Below, piece by piece: positions 16,144-24,953 of a stretch of DNA of 64,000 nt; the first letter of the stretch is position 1; every line of letters starts with the position of its first letter. Made by a program: the position numbers and the translations under genes. Source of the DNA: Brasilonema sennae CENA114 (GTDB taxonomy: Bacteria > Cyanobacteriota > Cyanobacteriia > Cyanobacteriales > Nostocaceae); the NCBI RefSeq assembly GCF_006968745.1, contig NZ_CP030118.1, positions 4,771,943 to 4,835,942 on the forward strand, given 5' to 3'. Under the pieces are notes generated by a model. It saw nothing but the letters and a program-made list of their open reading frames with translations. It searched no databases and was not told the DNA's origin.

Positions 16144-17676
16144 TTACTGCATTCTATCGATTGTGCGATACTGAATAGCTTCAGCTATGTGGTGTGCCTT
16201 TAACTCGTCATTAACAGACAAATCTGCAATCGTTCGTGCCACCTTAAGAATGCGATCGCTCGCCCTTGCTGACAAACCTAATTTTCTAATTGCCCCTTCT
16301 AATATGTTGCGACTACTATCATCTAGTTTGCACCATGTCTGAAGGTGACGGCTCTGCATTTGAGCATTGCAAGAAAGATTTTGTTCATTTTTAAATCTAT
16401 GGGATGCGTAGTCGCGTGCTTGTTGCACTCGTTCCCTCACTGTTGCTGATGATTCCCCTGTCGGTTGTTGAGTAATCTCTTCTGGTTTGAGGCGATTGAC
16501 TGCAACTTGCAAATCAATTCTATCCATCAAAGGTCCAGAAAGTTTTGCCCAGTATTGTTCTCTTTGCCTTGGCGAACAGGTGCATTGCTGAATTGTATCT
16601 CCGTAGTAGCCGCAAGGACAAGGATTAGTACTCGCAATCAAAGTAAACTGAGCTGGAAACATGACAGATTGTTTCGTTCTCGAAATCGTCACGTAGCCAT
16701 CTTCCAAAGGTTGACGCAGAAATTCTAAGACATCTCTTTTAAATTCTGTTAACTCATCTAGGAAAAGTATACCTCTGTGTGATAGGGAAATTTCACCAGG
16801 GCGAGGAAAGCTACCGCCACCGACGAGGGAAGGACCAGAAGCGGAGTGGTGGGGACTGCGAAAAGGGCGATCGCGCACCAATGATCCTCTATTTTTCAAT
16901 AAACCAGCGACCGAGTGGATACGAGTCACTTCCAGCGCTTCTGAAAAAGACAATCCTGGCAAAATACCAGGTAAACGTCGTGCCAGCATGGTTTTGCCAC
17001 TACCAGGCGGTCCCACAAAAATTAAATTATGTCCGCCAACCGCCGCAATTTCTAAAGCACGACGAGCATGAGCCTGTCCTTTGACATCGTTCAAATCTGC
17101 TGTTTGGATCAGATTTGCCTGTATCGTCTCTACAGTATGATCCAACTGTACGGGTTTGTAACGCCCTGGATTATTCAAAAAATCAGTGACCTCAGATAGA
17201 TTTTTGAAGCCATAAACTGCGAGTCCTTCCACCACAGCAGCTTCTTGTGCATTATCCGCAGGGACAACTAAACCAACAATTCCCATTTTTTGGGCAGTCG
17301 CAGCAATAGGTAAGACACCCGCAACGGAACGTAAACTGCCATCCAGAGACACCTCACCTAGAAAAAGATGGTCTCCTAACAAATAAGCGCTAACTTGTTC
17401 AGAAGCCGCCAAAATTCCCACACTGATAGGCAAATCAAAACATGGACCTTCCTTGCGTAAATCGGCAGGTGTCAAATTTATGACAATCTTTCGTATAGGA
17501 AAGGCAAAACCAGCATTCTTGAGAGTTGCTTTGACTCTTTCGCGAGACTCTTGCACTGCTGTGTCTGGGAGTCCTAAAACGACAATTCCCGGCAAACCTC
17601 CTGAAACGTCCACCTCAACGCCCACTTTAACAGCGTCAATGCCGACAATTGATCCACTCCAAACTCTGGCAAGCAT
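16144..17676 (-). CDS. comM: YifB/ComM-like Mg-chelatase-type AAA+ ATPase
   Basis: The 510-residue protein has the standard ComM/YifB order. It starts with an N-terminal ribosomal S5-like fold domain (VEVDVSGGLPGIVVLGLPDTAVQE). The AAA+ domain follows, with Walker A FVGPPGSGKTML near 222, Walker B GILFLDEL near 304 and NPCPCGYYGD. A C-terminal helical Mg-chelatase-like region ends the protein. ComM is a helicase that promotes branch migration of integrating DNA in natural transformation in Vibrio; the role in cyanobacteria is inferred. Length is normal. The start at 17676 lies in a segment duplicated at 24887-25050, where a decayed copy of this N-terminus remains. Confidence 0.93.
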   Translation of the reverse strand: MLARVWSGSIVGIDAVKVGVEVDVSGGLPGIVVLGLPDTAVQESRERVKATLKNAGFAFPIRKIVINLTPADLRKEGPCFDLPISVGILAASEQVSAYLLGDHLFLGEVSLDGSLRSVAGVLPIAATAQKMGIVGLVVPADNAQEAAVVEGLAVYGFKNLSEVTDFLNNPGRYKPVQLDHTVETIQANLIQTADLNDVKGQAHARRALEIAAVGGHNLIFVGPPGSGKTMLARRLPGILPGLSFSEALEVTRIHSVAGLLKNRGSLVRDRPFRSPHHSASGPSLVGGGSFPRPGEISLSHRGILFLDELTEFKRDVLEFLRQPLEDGYVTISRTKQSVMFPAQFTLIASTNPCPCGYYGDTIQQCTCSPRQREQYWAKLSGPLMDRIDLQVAVNRLKPEEITQQPTGESSATVRERVQQARDYASHRFKNEQNLSCNAQMQSRHLQTWCKLDDSSRNILEGAIRKLGLSARASDRILKVARTIADLSVNDELKAHHIAEAIQYRTIDRMQ

Positions 17677-17779
17677 GTGCTGAATATTTGATCAAGAATA
17701 CTAAACCTATAGAATCTCTAGCAGATCAACAGCTAAATCGGCATGAGTGAAACCACAGAGGTAATTTTCAGCAAAATCC
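17620..17779. repeat. Direct duplication, copy A (comM start / decayed hit start)
   Basis: About 160 bp align, by eye at roughly 80-85% identity, with 24887-25050. The copy contains the intact first codons of comM (minus). On the plus strand it also carries a decayed HIT start, MSETTEVIFSKILYK followed by a stop (17743-17790); copy B has the intact HIT gene. The two copies bound the 17.8-24.9 kb island. Confidence 0.75.
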
Positions 17780-17790
17780 TTTACAAATGA
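17743..17790 (+). pseudogene. Decayed 5' fragment of the HIT gene
   Basis: The frame reads MSETTEVIFSKILYK then TGA. It matches MSQTTETIFSKIIRR of the intact HIT gene at 25012 in all but a few positions, then homology ends. The upstream leader is conserved as well. It is a remnant, not a functional gene. Confidence 0.7.
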
Positions 17791-17882
17791 AGCTATTGTG
17801 ATAATATTATTTTTGTAGAAAAAAATAACTTTGATTGCTATGGATGCAAAATTGAAGCATCCAAAAGCGGATACGGCATGAA

Positions 17883-18298
17883 GAATTGAATTTACTCAAA
17901 AAGGCATCTTATAGCAAGCCATCTGTATATCTTTTGGTAGCACAGGCGTTGGTTAAGATGCTCAAACATATGGAAAAGGCTTTGCTGCATGTGGTCGCAA
18001 TAATTTGGTAGAGTGGGCTGCACAGAAAGTCCAGGATGAGGCTGGTCATGACCAACTTGCTCTGCTGGATATTGAGTCGATGGGATATGATGCACAGTTA
18101 GTGGTGCAAGTGCTTGTTCCATCTGCTGTCAAGGTTTTGGTTGATTACTTTACCCAAACTGTACAAGCGCCCGATCCAAAGGAGGACTACATCTCAGACG
18201 AGGAACTCCAGGATATATTGAAACCGCTAGAGTTACCTCTGAATAAACACAGGCAACAAGGGAAAGAGGTGTTTGTTTCAATCGTTGCGAACGTGTAA
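17883..18298 (+). pseudogene. Frameshifted haem-oxygenase-fold (TenA/DUF3865-like) gene remnant
   Basis: Two frames join to a single protein-like sequence: KPSVYLLVAQALVKMLK from 17883 onward, then, after a shift near 17965, YGKGFAACGRNNLVEWAAQ and DEAGHDQLALLDIESMGYDA. The E-x2-H-D pattern, helical composition and the following VLVDYFTQTVQAPDP resemble TenA/haem-oxygenase-fold metal-dependent oxygenases (DUF3865 by recollection). Part of the N-terminus and everything after APDP is missing. From about 18178 the frame continues as KEDYISDEELQDILKPLELP, which looks like an unrelated fused tail. The plus-strand frame 18005-18298 is what remains open. It may be a relic of a specialised-metabolism locus. 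Confidence 0.55.
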
Positions 18299-18317
18299 TC
18301 GCGCCCTTTAGCCACTG

Positions 18318-18430
18318 ATATCATGTCCGGTGAAAGACTTATCATTAAGACGGCTCTTAGCAGGGAGAAAGAGGATTTCCCGGTTTTTGCACAGATTTTG
18401 TAATCACAACTAATTAGCCGGACATGATAT
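18318..18430. mobile_element. 113-bp MITE with 13-bp inverted ends, copy 1
   Basis: It starts ATATCATGTCCGG (18318-18330) and ends with the exact reverse complement (18418-18430). The second copy at 19894-20018 shares the left end and GACTTATCATT, GGTTTTTGCACAGA-type internal blocks. It is non-coding, so it would be mobilised in trans. Confidence 0.7.
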
Positions 18431-18522
18431 GACAAGCAACAAGTGAACTCTCATTATTAGTCTGTTTTGAAAATCAATCGAGAGCTTTAGACGATTTCTA
18501 ACGATTCAAGGAGTATATAGCA

Positions 18523-18714
18523 ATGACTACTGCAACTATGACTGCGGCAACAATTACTCTTGAGCAAAAGTCCTCAAGCCACGATCTTATTAGCTACTTC
18601 ACAAATACCTATTTTGATGTATTGAATGATATCAAAATTGATGATTTAGAAACTATCGTCATCAGTGAATTCGCGCAAGGATTGCCTAGCGGCACCCCAG
18701 TACCTTTTTGGTAA
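18523..18714 (+). CDS. 63-residue peptide, possibly a precursor or truncated protein
   Basis: I do not recognise it. It has a good ribosome binding site (AAGGAG at 18508-18513, 9 nt before ATG), so it is probably translated. The N-terminus is Thr/Ala-rich (MTTATMTAATITLEQKSS), the middle acidic and amphipathic (DVLNDIKIDDLETIVISEFA), and the end short and aromatic/proline-rich (GLPSGTPVPFW, then stop). An acidic leader-like helix followed by a compact C-terminal core is the layout of ribosomally made peptides, but no modification enzyme is adjacent. Alternatively the last codons are a dispersed repeat that truncated a longer gene. The neighbouring decayed oxygenase makes a lost peptide pathway conceivable. 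Confidence 0.5.
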   Translation: MTTATMTAATITLEQKSSSHDLISYFTNTYFDVLNDIKIDDLETIVISEFAQGLPSGTPVPFW

Positions 18715-19562
18715 GGCACGAAGCGAAAAAATATCCACCAATCTTGTATCCCTCCCTGGAGGATGGGATACAACCTAAATCCGTTCACAAGTCGCGCGGG
18801 AGCGTCGTTGTTCAAAGTAGCGTTGCTCTTACACAAGACGCTAGTGCAGTACGGCAAAAATAATCCAGAGTCCCTTATTAACCCTAAGGGACTCACCATC
18901 AGCCTATGCCTGCGGCATTGGGCTTGGGCGAATATTAAATTAGGTATTTTTTGGGCGGGAAGGGAGTAGCTTTACAATGCATTTTTTCAAATTTTAAGCA
19001 AGTGAAAATCAGGAAGTTAAGAATAAAGTTAAATAAAACTGTAAAGTTTTTTTGCACAGCATGAAAATTAGCAATGTATTATTTTATACGTGTATTCTCT
19101 ATATCTGGAACTAATTGCTTGTCCTTCTTTGACTTTAAATGTATAACTTCAAGTTTTTCAAAGAAGTTTTTATATGTAGTCAGTCAGCTTTTAGTAGAAC
19201 TTTTATACACGTATTGAGAGGATTTAGCCATTTTGTGTCCTTTTTTTTTAAAGAAAAATATGGAGTGCTATTTGTCTTGTTCCTTTACTTGTATCCCTTC
19301 CTATGAGAGCGGGGTGGTTTCATACAAATACAGGAAAACTACAATTCAGTACCAGAGTAGATAAGCGTTTTATTTCGAGTAAAAAAATACGTAAATAACT
19401 CAGGTAGCCAACTTTGTTGGCTACACAGAAAAATCTGTACTTCATTACAAACGAGAACCGCCATATGAGTTAAATTCAATCTAAAAACCTAGATTTTCGC
19501 TGGTAAAAATGGTTTGTGGTTGCCAATATTTATTAAGTCATCTTAATAAATATATAGAAAAA
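18715..19562. other. Repeat-rich then AT-rich non-coding interval
   Basis: 18720-18965 is a string of short palindromic repeats, for example GTATCCCTCC/GGAGGATGGGATAC near 18749-18771 and AGTCCCTTATT/CTAAGGGACT near 18870-18893. 18970-19560 is AT-rich without a convincing frame. Confidence 0.5.
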
Positions 19563-19742
19563 ATGAACGAGCCAGCCGCCTACACATTTCCCGGTTTTCC
19601 AACCCTCAGCCAAAAACCAGCAGTAAAAAAAATAACTGTAGACTTGACACCAACTGAAGCTTTAGTGCTAGAAAAGTATTGCAACCAGACAGGGAAAGCA
19701 GCTACAGATGTGATTATGGAGCTTATTCAAAATTTATCCTGA
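19563..19742 (+). CDS. Ribbon-helix-helix (CopG-like) protein
   Basis: From the ATG at 19563 the product is 59 residues: a short N-terminal arm (NEPAAYTFPGFPTLSQKPA), then a ribbon-helix-helix fold. The beta strand is KKITVDLT, helix 1 PTEALVLEKYCNQTG and helix 2 AATDVIMELIQNL. RHH proteins bind DNA as dimers and often act as antitoxins or autoregulators. The ATG at 19563 is preferred over an upstream in-frame ATG at 19509 because the extra 18 residues lack family character. The 50-residue gene at 20639-20791 is clearly related (LEKYCxQTGxAATDVIxELI). No toxin gene is adjacent. Confidence 0.7.
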   Translation: MNEPAAYTFPGFPTLSQKPAVKKITVDLTPTEALVLEKYCNQTGKAATDVIMELIQNLS

Positions 19743-19893
19743 ATCTAACTTTTCACGGCAACTCTAAAACGTTAGCGTTTAGAACGGTTGTAGCTCAGAT
19801 ATACGATCTAGTTCTCGACCAACCCAAAATTGCCAGGTTAAGGTAAGCACACAAGCTGGGGGAGAACAAGATTTTTTATGCAAGCAACCCGTC

Positions 19894-20018
19894 ATATCGT
19901 GTCCGGTTAAAGACTTATCATTCAGGCTGCACTCGGTGCAGGGCGCAGGACCCACCAGGGAAAGGGTTTTAAGGTTTTTGCACAGAACCTCCTAATAACA
20001 ACCAATCAACCGGACTCC
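19894..20018. mobile_element. MITE, copy 2 (related to 18318-18430)
   Basis: The left end ATATCGTGTCCGG and the next block AAGACTTATCATT match copy 1; the right end is degraded (ACCGGACTCC). Internal sequence partly differs, so it is an older or diverged copy. Confidence 0.6.
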
Positions 20019-20079
20019 TAAGAAAGCAGGGGGCGCTTATACCAATTCAAAATTCGCTGATTCAAAATTCGTCTTGAAA

Positions 20080-20440
20080 AGTTTTGCACCGGGAAACCCC
20101 TTCGGGTGTGCGCAGAGCTCACGCCAGAAGGGATCTGCGCTCTTATGGCGACTGCGTAAGCGCAAGCGGACGAATCGAGCGTTGCAAGAGCGTCTGTGCA
20201 GGAGATACGCGTAAGCGTGTCCCTTTGGGATTTACAAAGTAGCGTCTGTGCAGGAGATACCCGATAGCCCTCCGGGAACGCCCGTCGCCTGCACAGGAGC
20301 CAGTACTTGATGAGGGTCTCCCTCACGCTTGTTCTGGCGTTGGAGACCCTACCAAGAGCGCGCTTACTCACCCTAAGGCGTGGCGGAGCGCCTTACGGTG
20401 AACCCGAAGGGAGGTTTCCAAGGACGGTGCAAACTGCCCT
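20080..20440. repeat. Mosaic of GC-rich dispersed repeats
   Basis: Composition is as in 1440-1800. It includes the identical 30 bp at 20262-20291 and two occurrences of GCGTCTGTGCAGGAGATAC. It is not coding; open frames here are by-products of repeat composition. Confidence 0.6.
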
Positions 20441-20442
20441 GA

Positions 20443-20487
20443 AGTAGGGGGAGTAGGGGGAGTAGGGGAAGTAGGGGAAGTAGGGGA
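20443..20487. repeat. 9-bp tandem repeat (AGTAGGGGG/A x5)
   Basis: Five exact-period copies of AGTAGGGGG or AGTAGGGGA lie in a row. Such G-rich runs could form secondary structure; no function is evident. Confidence 0.8.
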
Positions 20488-20638
20488 GGCAGTGCGGTCT
20501 TGGGGTTTCCCCAAGTGGAGCAACTGCCGTGGAGTCAAATGTATCAGGATTTTTGTGAAAGGGTGTAACACCTGTAGCTCCAAAACACAATGCAGAAAAA
20601 ATTGCCTATTAGTATCAAAAAGAAACCAAGTGCTCATC

Positions 20639-20791
20639 CTACTCAGACGTCGTCACAGGCAAAGCTCGAATCAGTTCCCGAATTACATCTGTCGCTGCTC
20701 TCCCTGTCTGCTCACAATATTTTTCTAGCTTGGAAGCCTCGTTTAATGCCAAGTTTACGGTGATTCGCTTGACTGCCCATTTTTTATTCAT
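20639..20791 (-). CDS. Short ribbon-helix-helix protein
   Basis: This 50-codon gene is read from the ATG at 20791 to TAG at 20639. It begins MNKKWAVKRITVNLALNEA, with strand KRITVNLA, helix 1 LNEASKLEKYCEQTG and helix 2 AATDVIRELIRAL. The second half matches the 19563 gene almost exactly (LEKYC-QTG-AATDVI-ELI). This cross-copy conservation at protein level, with different flanks, indicates a real gene. Orientation is opposite to that copy. It is probably a DNA-binding regulator or antitoxin without a visible toxin. Confidence 0.7.
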   Translation of the reverse strand: MNKKWAVKRITVNLALNEASKLEKYCEQTGRAATDVIRELIRALPVTTSE

Positions 20792-20899
20792 GGTAAAAAT
20801 CTAGTTGTATTACACAAACTTTGGAACACACAACAAAAATCTGCATTATTATATAAAATACGATTATGACAATAATATGAAGTATTTAGGCAACAAGCT

Positions 20900-21148
20900 T
20901 TACTTGAGCCAGAAAATATCTTTTTTAACTTCCCCGCCCTCGTCCCCCGCTATAGTGGTACTCCACTTAGCGCGGGGATATAAGGCGGGAGACTCCTCCA
21001 AGCTTGGTAACCTGTCAACCCACTCTTCAACTAATTGAGTCATAGTTTTTTCTTTCTTTTCGGCATATAGCTTTAGCCTATTGTATCGACGCTCAGACAT
21101 CCTGAACCGCAATGTTTTTTCTTTCACCGTGTAACTACAACGCGCCAC
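20900..21148 (-). CDS. Ribbon-helix-helix/CopG-like protein, 3' end altered by repeat
   Basis: The product is up to 82 residues, starting at GTG 21148 (a nearer GTG at 21127 is possible). It shows an RHH-like core: strand KTLRFRMS, helix 1 ERRYNRLKLYAEKKE and helix 2 MTQLVEEWVDRLP. After residue about 50 the sequence (ESPALYPRAKW...) comes from the dispersed repeat at 20944-20990, so the natural C-terminus was probably replaced or extended. It precedes the large NB-ARC-WD40 gene. By recollection, such RHH proteins often neighbour TnpB-type elements in cyanobacteria, so it may be a relic of one. Confidence 0.55.
   Translation of the reverse strand: MARCSYTVKEKTLRFRMSERRYNRLKLYAEKKEKTMTQLVEEWVDRLPSLEESPALYPRAKWSTTIAGDEGGEVKKDIFWLK
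20944..20990. repeat. Dispersed hairpin repeat inside the RHH gene 3' end
   Basis: CCCCCGC and GCGGGGAT-flanked arms enclose AGTGG/CCACT; the repeat ends ATAAGGCGGGA. It resembles 151-204 in inverse orientation. Confidence 0.45.
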
Positions 21149-21253
21149 ACAAATGTGATCATATTTTTATCAGCTAGCCACTGACCTGATTGACACAAAC
21201 GAACTAGTTTTCTAGGTGAACAGTGCAAACTCAGGAAACGGTAACGGCTGTTT

Positions 21254-24200
21254 TTAGCCAGCCACTGCCCCCAAAACTCTCAGCGTCGCAATAGCTGCTG
21301 TAGTTAAACCTGTAACCCCTATAATGTTCATCCGCTCATATGGTTTCTCTGCTTTGAGAATTTTTAAGCACTCACTTGTCGTTGCATTCCACAGTCTAAT
21401 TGTCTCATCTTCACCACTACTAGCCAAGGTTTGATGATCCCGGCTAAAGGCGACTGACCAAATCCTGCCTATATGCCCTTGCAAAATTTTCAGGCATTCC
21501 CCTGTGGTGACATCCCAAAGCTTAAGTGTGTAGTCGTGACTGGAAGTAGCTAGCATCTGGTTGTTTGGACTAAAAGCAACTGCTTGTAACCAACCTGTAT
21601 CTACCTGGACAATTCTCAAGCATTCACCAGTGCTGAGACTCCATAACCTTAACGTTCCATCTGGACTAGTGCTTGCCAACAATTCACCATTTGGACTGCA
21701 AGCAATTGACCAAACCCAAGTTGTGTGACCTTCCAGCGATCTTTTGCACTCACAAGTTTTGACATCCCACAATTTGATTATCTCACTCAAAGCAGAACTA
21801 GCTAGCATCGTTCCTTGAGAACAAAAGGTAAGTGACCAAACCGCAGCGTCATGTCCCTGGAAAATTCTCAAGGTTTGACCTCTATTGAGATCCCATAACC
21901 TCACCGTTTGATCATCACTGGCACTTGCTAGTGTTTGACCGTCAAGACTAAAGGCAACTGACCGCACTAAGGCACCGTGTCCTTGCAACGTTTTCAGACA
22001 TTTACCTGTCTTAATATCCCATAATCTCACCGAAAAATCATGGCTGCCACTTGCTAAAGTCTGCCCATTGGGACTGAAGGCGATGGATTGAATAACAGCC
22101 TGATGTCCCTGGAATATTTTCAGGCATTGACCGGTCTTAACATCCCACAATCTTACCAAAGAGTCATGATTACCACTAGCTAAAGTCTGCCCATCTGGGC
22201 TGAAGGCGACTGAGAGTACCTGATTAGCATATCCCTGGAACGTTTTGAGGCATTCACCAGTATCAACACTCCATAACCTAGCTGTCTGATCGTAACTACC
22301 ACTAGCCAGGAGATCGCCCTGTGGACTAAAGGCAACCGAAAAAATCCAACTCGAATGCCCTTGCAAAGTTTTGAGACATTCACCAGTGCTTACACTCCAT
22401 AGCCTCACCGTCTGGTCAAAACTGCCACTAGCCAAGAAATCGCCCTGTGGACTAAAAGCGACTGAATACACTTCATTGGAATGTCCGTGGAACGTTTCGA
22501 GGTATTCACCAGTGCTAACACTCCATAACTTCACTGTATGATCTTCACTGCTACTCGCTAGCATTTCACCATCAGCACTGAAGGTAATTGACCGTATTGC
22601 AAGACAATGTCCTTGGAAAATCTTGAGACATTCACCAGTGTTGATATCCCACAACCTAACTGTGTTGTCATTACTGCCACTTGCCAAAATTTGTTCATCT
22701 GGACTAAAGGCAACACAGGAAATCCAACTTGTATGTCCCTGTATAGTTTTGAGACATTCACCAGTGTAAACACTCCATAACTTTACTGTCTGGTCATTAC
22801 TGGCACTTACTATCCTATCACCAGTCGGACTAAAGGCAACTGACCAAACCTCATTATTATGTCCATCGAAGGTTTGAAGGCATTCACCAGTACTCACATC
22901 CCACAAACAAACTGTGTTGTCAGTACTACTGCTTGCAAGAATGTTGCTATCAGGACTAAAGATAAGGGACACAACCCAGTTCGTATGCCCCTTAAACGTC
23001 AGAAGTTTTTTCCAATCCGAAACTTGGTATAAGTGAATCTCACCACTTGTATCACCCATCGCCAAAAATTGGCCATTAGGGCTAAAGGCTACTGACATAA
23101 CACCAGCAAAGGTTTCAGCAAAAACAGATTTGGCTAGGTTAGCGTTTTGGAAATTCACATTATGTAATTTCATATTCCGCAAATCTGCTTGCCAAACAGT
23201 TAGATCAGAAAAATCATAACCGTTTATATCTATCTTGAGTTGAGAAAGCAAATTGAGAATATTTCCAGCTGTGTACCCTGTTTCTTGCGGCGATTCCTCT
23301 CGCAGCCTTACTAGAATTTTGGTTAACTGGTTTTCAATGCTTTTTTTACTCTTTAAAACAGTCAGCAGCCCATCTATTACTGGTTGGAGGATGAGGCGAA
23401 TTTGAGCTTCCCTGATGTAGTCTTTCGCGGTCGCCTTCATGAGAGCATTGTAGCTAAAAAGCTTAATATTTTCTGTTACAATCTCTTCACAAACCAACTC
23501 TATCAATACCTGAGTGACATACTCCATAACGATAGGTTGTAAGGTGAAAGTTGCTGCACTTTTTTCAACTAGTGTAGGCGTAGAGCGAAGCTCTTCCCGC
23601 AGCGTAGCCTTCTCGATGAGCGATCGCCTAACCAGAGATTCTAAACCCTCCAGTAATTTTTGTGGTGGTATTGGTAATACAATGTCTTCTCGCAATTGTG
23701 ATAGCGAAACTGGCTCACGATTAATCACTAGCCAATACATTATTTCTTTTTCTAAATCTGACAAGCGCTCAAACTGCTGGTCTAAAATATCACGAATATC
23801 ACCAAAAACCCCTGTATTCTGTTGCAAAAATTCAGTTACATTACCATTAAAGACATCAACAATTGTCGTAGCAACTATATTTAAAGCCAATGGATTGCCC
23901 GTATAAAGTTTAATTATTGCTTTCCACTCTTCCTCCGCTGCTGATAGCCCCTTAACTTTAAAAATTTCCTGCCCTTCGTCCACCTTTAAACCACTTAATT
24001 GTAAGCAGCGAACAGGTAATGTTTGTCCTTTGAGTAATGCCACTTCTTTAGGTATTTCCCGACTCGTCAGCACTAAGCAGCTTTGGTGACTTGCTTCTCC
24101 TAGCTGTCTGAAAAGCTCACCATACCCTTCATATCCTTCTCGATATTGTCCAGCTCGACTTCCACTGCGGAGAATTGACTCTATATTATCAAGTATCACC

Positions 24201-24820
24201 AAACAGCGATTATTTTGTAAATAATGGAATAATCGTGATATTTTTTCATTTAATTTTTCTGGTAAGTTATTTTCTGTTTCCTGCTGATCAGATAGAACTT
24301 GAATCAGGTCAGCAACAATAGTATTAATAGGTGGGGCTTCTCGTAGCGATCGCCAAATAACATACTCAAAGTCTTGCTGAATCTGTTGAGCAAGCTTGAC
24401 AGACAGAGCAGTTTTGCCAATACCACCCATTCCTAATAGTGATACCAATCGGCAGCGCTCATCAACAATCCATTCCTGTAGCGTGGTAAGCTCTTCTGTA
24501 CGTCCATAAAAAACTGATGTAAAGGTAGCATCGCCCCAATCTAGATGATTTTTTGAGTTTAAATAGTCAATTTTATCTATTTTTACGTTAAAAACTGAAA
24601 AAAGCTTTTCAATACTTTTTTTATCAACCCCTGCTTCCCGATTGAGGACTTTTGAGATTGTACTGGAATATAACCCAGAAAGTGTGCTCATTTCTTCAAG
24701 AGTGTAGCTGTTGCCAAAATTTTCTTTTGTTTCTGACTTACGCTTTGCCTCTTGAAATTTTTGCAAACCCTTGTTAGTGAGTGCAACGCCGCGCTTGCGT
24801 CTCCAATTTTGTAAAGTCAT
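21254..24820 (-). CDS. HTH-NB-ARC-WD40 STAND protein (14 WD40 repeats)
   Basis: At 1188 residues it starts with a helix-turn-helix-like region (about 36-75: SYTLEEMSTLSGLYSSTISKVLN). The NB-ARC NTPase follows, with Walker A GMGGIGKT at 130-137, Walker B CLVILDNIES and LVLTSREIP, and then a winged-helix/arm region. After a pentapeptide-like stretch (DLTVWQADLRNMKLHNVNFQNANL), about 575-1165 holds 14 WD40 units, for example VAFSPNGQTLASGSHDFSVRLWD. Fourteen units fit two seven-bladed propellers. STAND ATPases use such repeats as sensors. No effector domain other than the HTH is fused, so regulation by DNA binding or an external partner is likely. The segment near residues 402-417 (LIEK to VEK) is an in-frame repeat insertion. 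The repeats are very similar to one another, suggesting recent internal amplification. Confidence 0.9.
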   Translation of the reverse strand: MTLQNWRRKRGVALTNKGLQKFQEAKRKSETKENFGNSYTLEEMSTLSGLYSSTISKVLNREAGVDKKSIEKLFSVFNVKIDKIDYLNSKNHLDWGDATFTSVFYGRTEELTTLQEWIVDERCRLVSLLGMGGIGKTALSVKLAQQIQQDFEYVIWRSLREAPPINTIVADLIQVLSDQQETENNLPEKLNEKISRLFHYLQNNRCLVILDNIESILRSGSRAGQYREGYEGYGELFRQLGEASHQSCLVLTSREIPKEVALLKGQTLPVRCLQLSGLKVDEGQEIFKVKGLSAAEEEWKAIIKLYTGNPLALNIVATTIVDVFNGNVTEFLQQNTGVFGDIRDILDQQFERLSDLEKEIMYWLVINREPVSLSQLREDIVLPIPPQKLLEGLESLVRRSLIEKATLREELRSTPTLVEKSAATFTLQPIVMEYVTQVLIELVCEEIVTENIKLFSYNALMKATAKDYIREAQIRLILQPVIDGLLTVLKSKKSIENQLTKILVRLREESPQETGYTAGNILNLLSQLKIDINGYDFSDLTVWQADLRNMKLHNVNFQNANLAKSVFAETFAGVMSVAFSPNGQFLAMGDTSGEIHLYQVSDWKKLLTFKGHTNWVVSLIFSPDSNILASSSTDNTVCLWDVSTGECLQTFDGHNNEVWSVAFSPTGDRIVSASNDQTVKLWSVYTGECLKTIQGHTSWISCVAFSPDEQILASGSNDNTVRLWDINTGECLKIFQGHCLAIRSITFSADGEMLASSSEDHTVKLWSVSTGEYLETFHGHSNEVYSVAFSPQGDFLASGSFDQTVRLWSVSTGECLKTLQGHSSWIFSVAFSPQGDLLASGSYDQTARLWSVDTGECLKTFQGYANQVLSVAFSPDGQTLASGNHDSLVRLWDVKTGQCLKIFQGHQAVIQSIAFSPNGQTLASGSHDFSVRLWDIKTGKCLKTLQGHGALVRSVAFSLDGQTLASASDDQTVRLWDLNRGQTLRIFQGHDAAVWSLTFCSQGTMLASSALSEIIKLWDVKTCECKRSLEGHTTWVWSIACSPNGELLASTSPDGTLRLWSLSTGECLRIVQVDTGWLQAVAFSPNNQMLATSSHDYTLKLWDVTTGECLKILQGHIGRIWSVAFSRDHQTLASSGEDETIRLWNATTSECLKILKAEKPYERMNIIGVTGLTTAAIATLRVLGAVAG

Positions 24821-24886
24821 GTATTAAAAATACAGTTATGATAACTTAACTTTGACTGAGTTGGGTTTGTGATCGAATAAAGACTT

Positions 24887-24953
24887 TACCCAATTTGACA
24901 GCATGAATACCGGACAATTGATCCACTCCCAACTATAGCAAGCATGTGCTGAA
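24887..24953 (-). pseudogene. Decayed N-terminal fragment of comM
   Basis: On the minus strand from the ATG at about 24952 the reading is MLAIVGSGSIV, then a single-base shift gives GIHAVKLG. This matches MLARVWSGSIVGIDAVKVG of the intact comM. It ends near 24887, where homology stops. Together with the intact HIT next to it, it shows the 5'-5' arrangement comM/hit. Confidence 0.65.
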
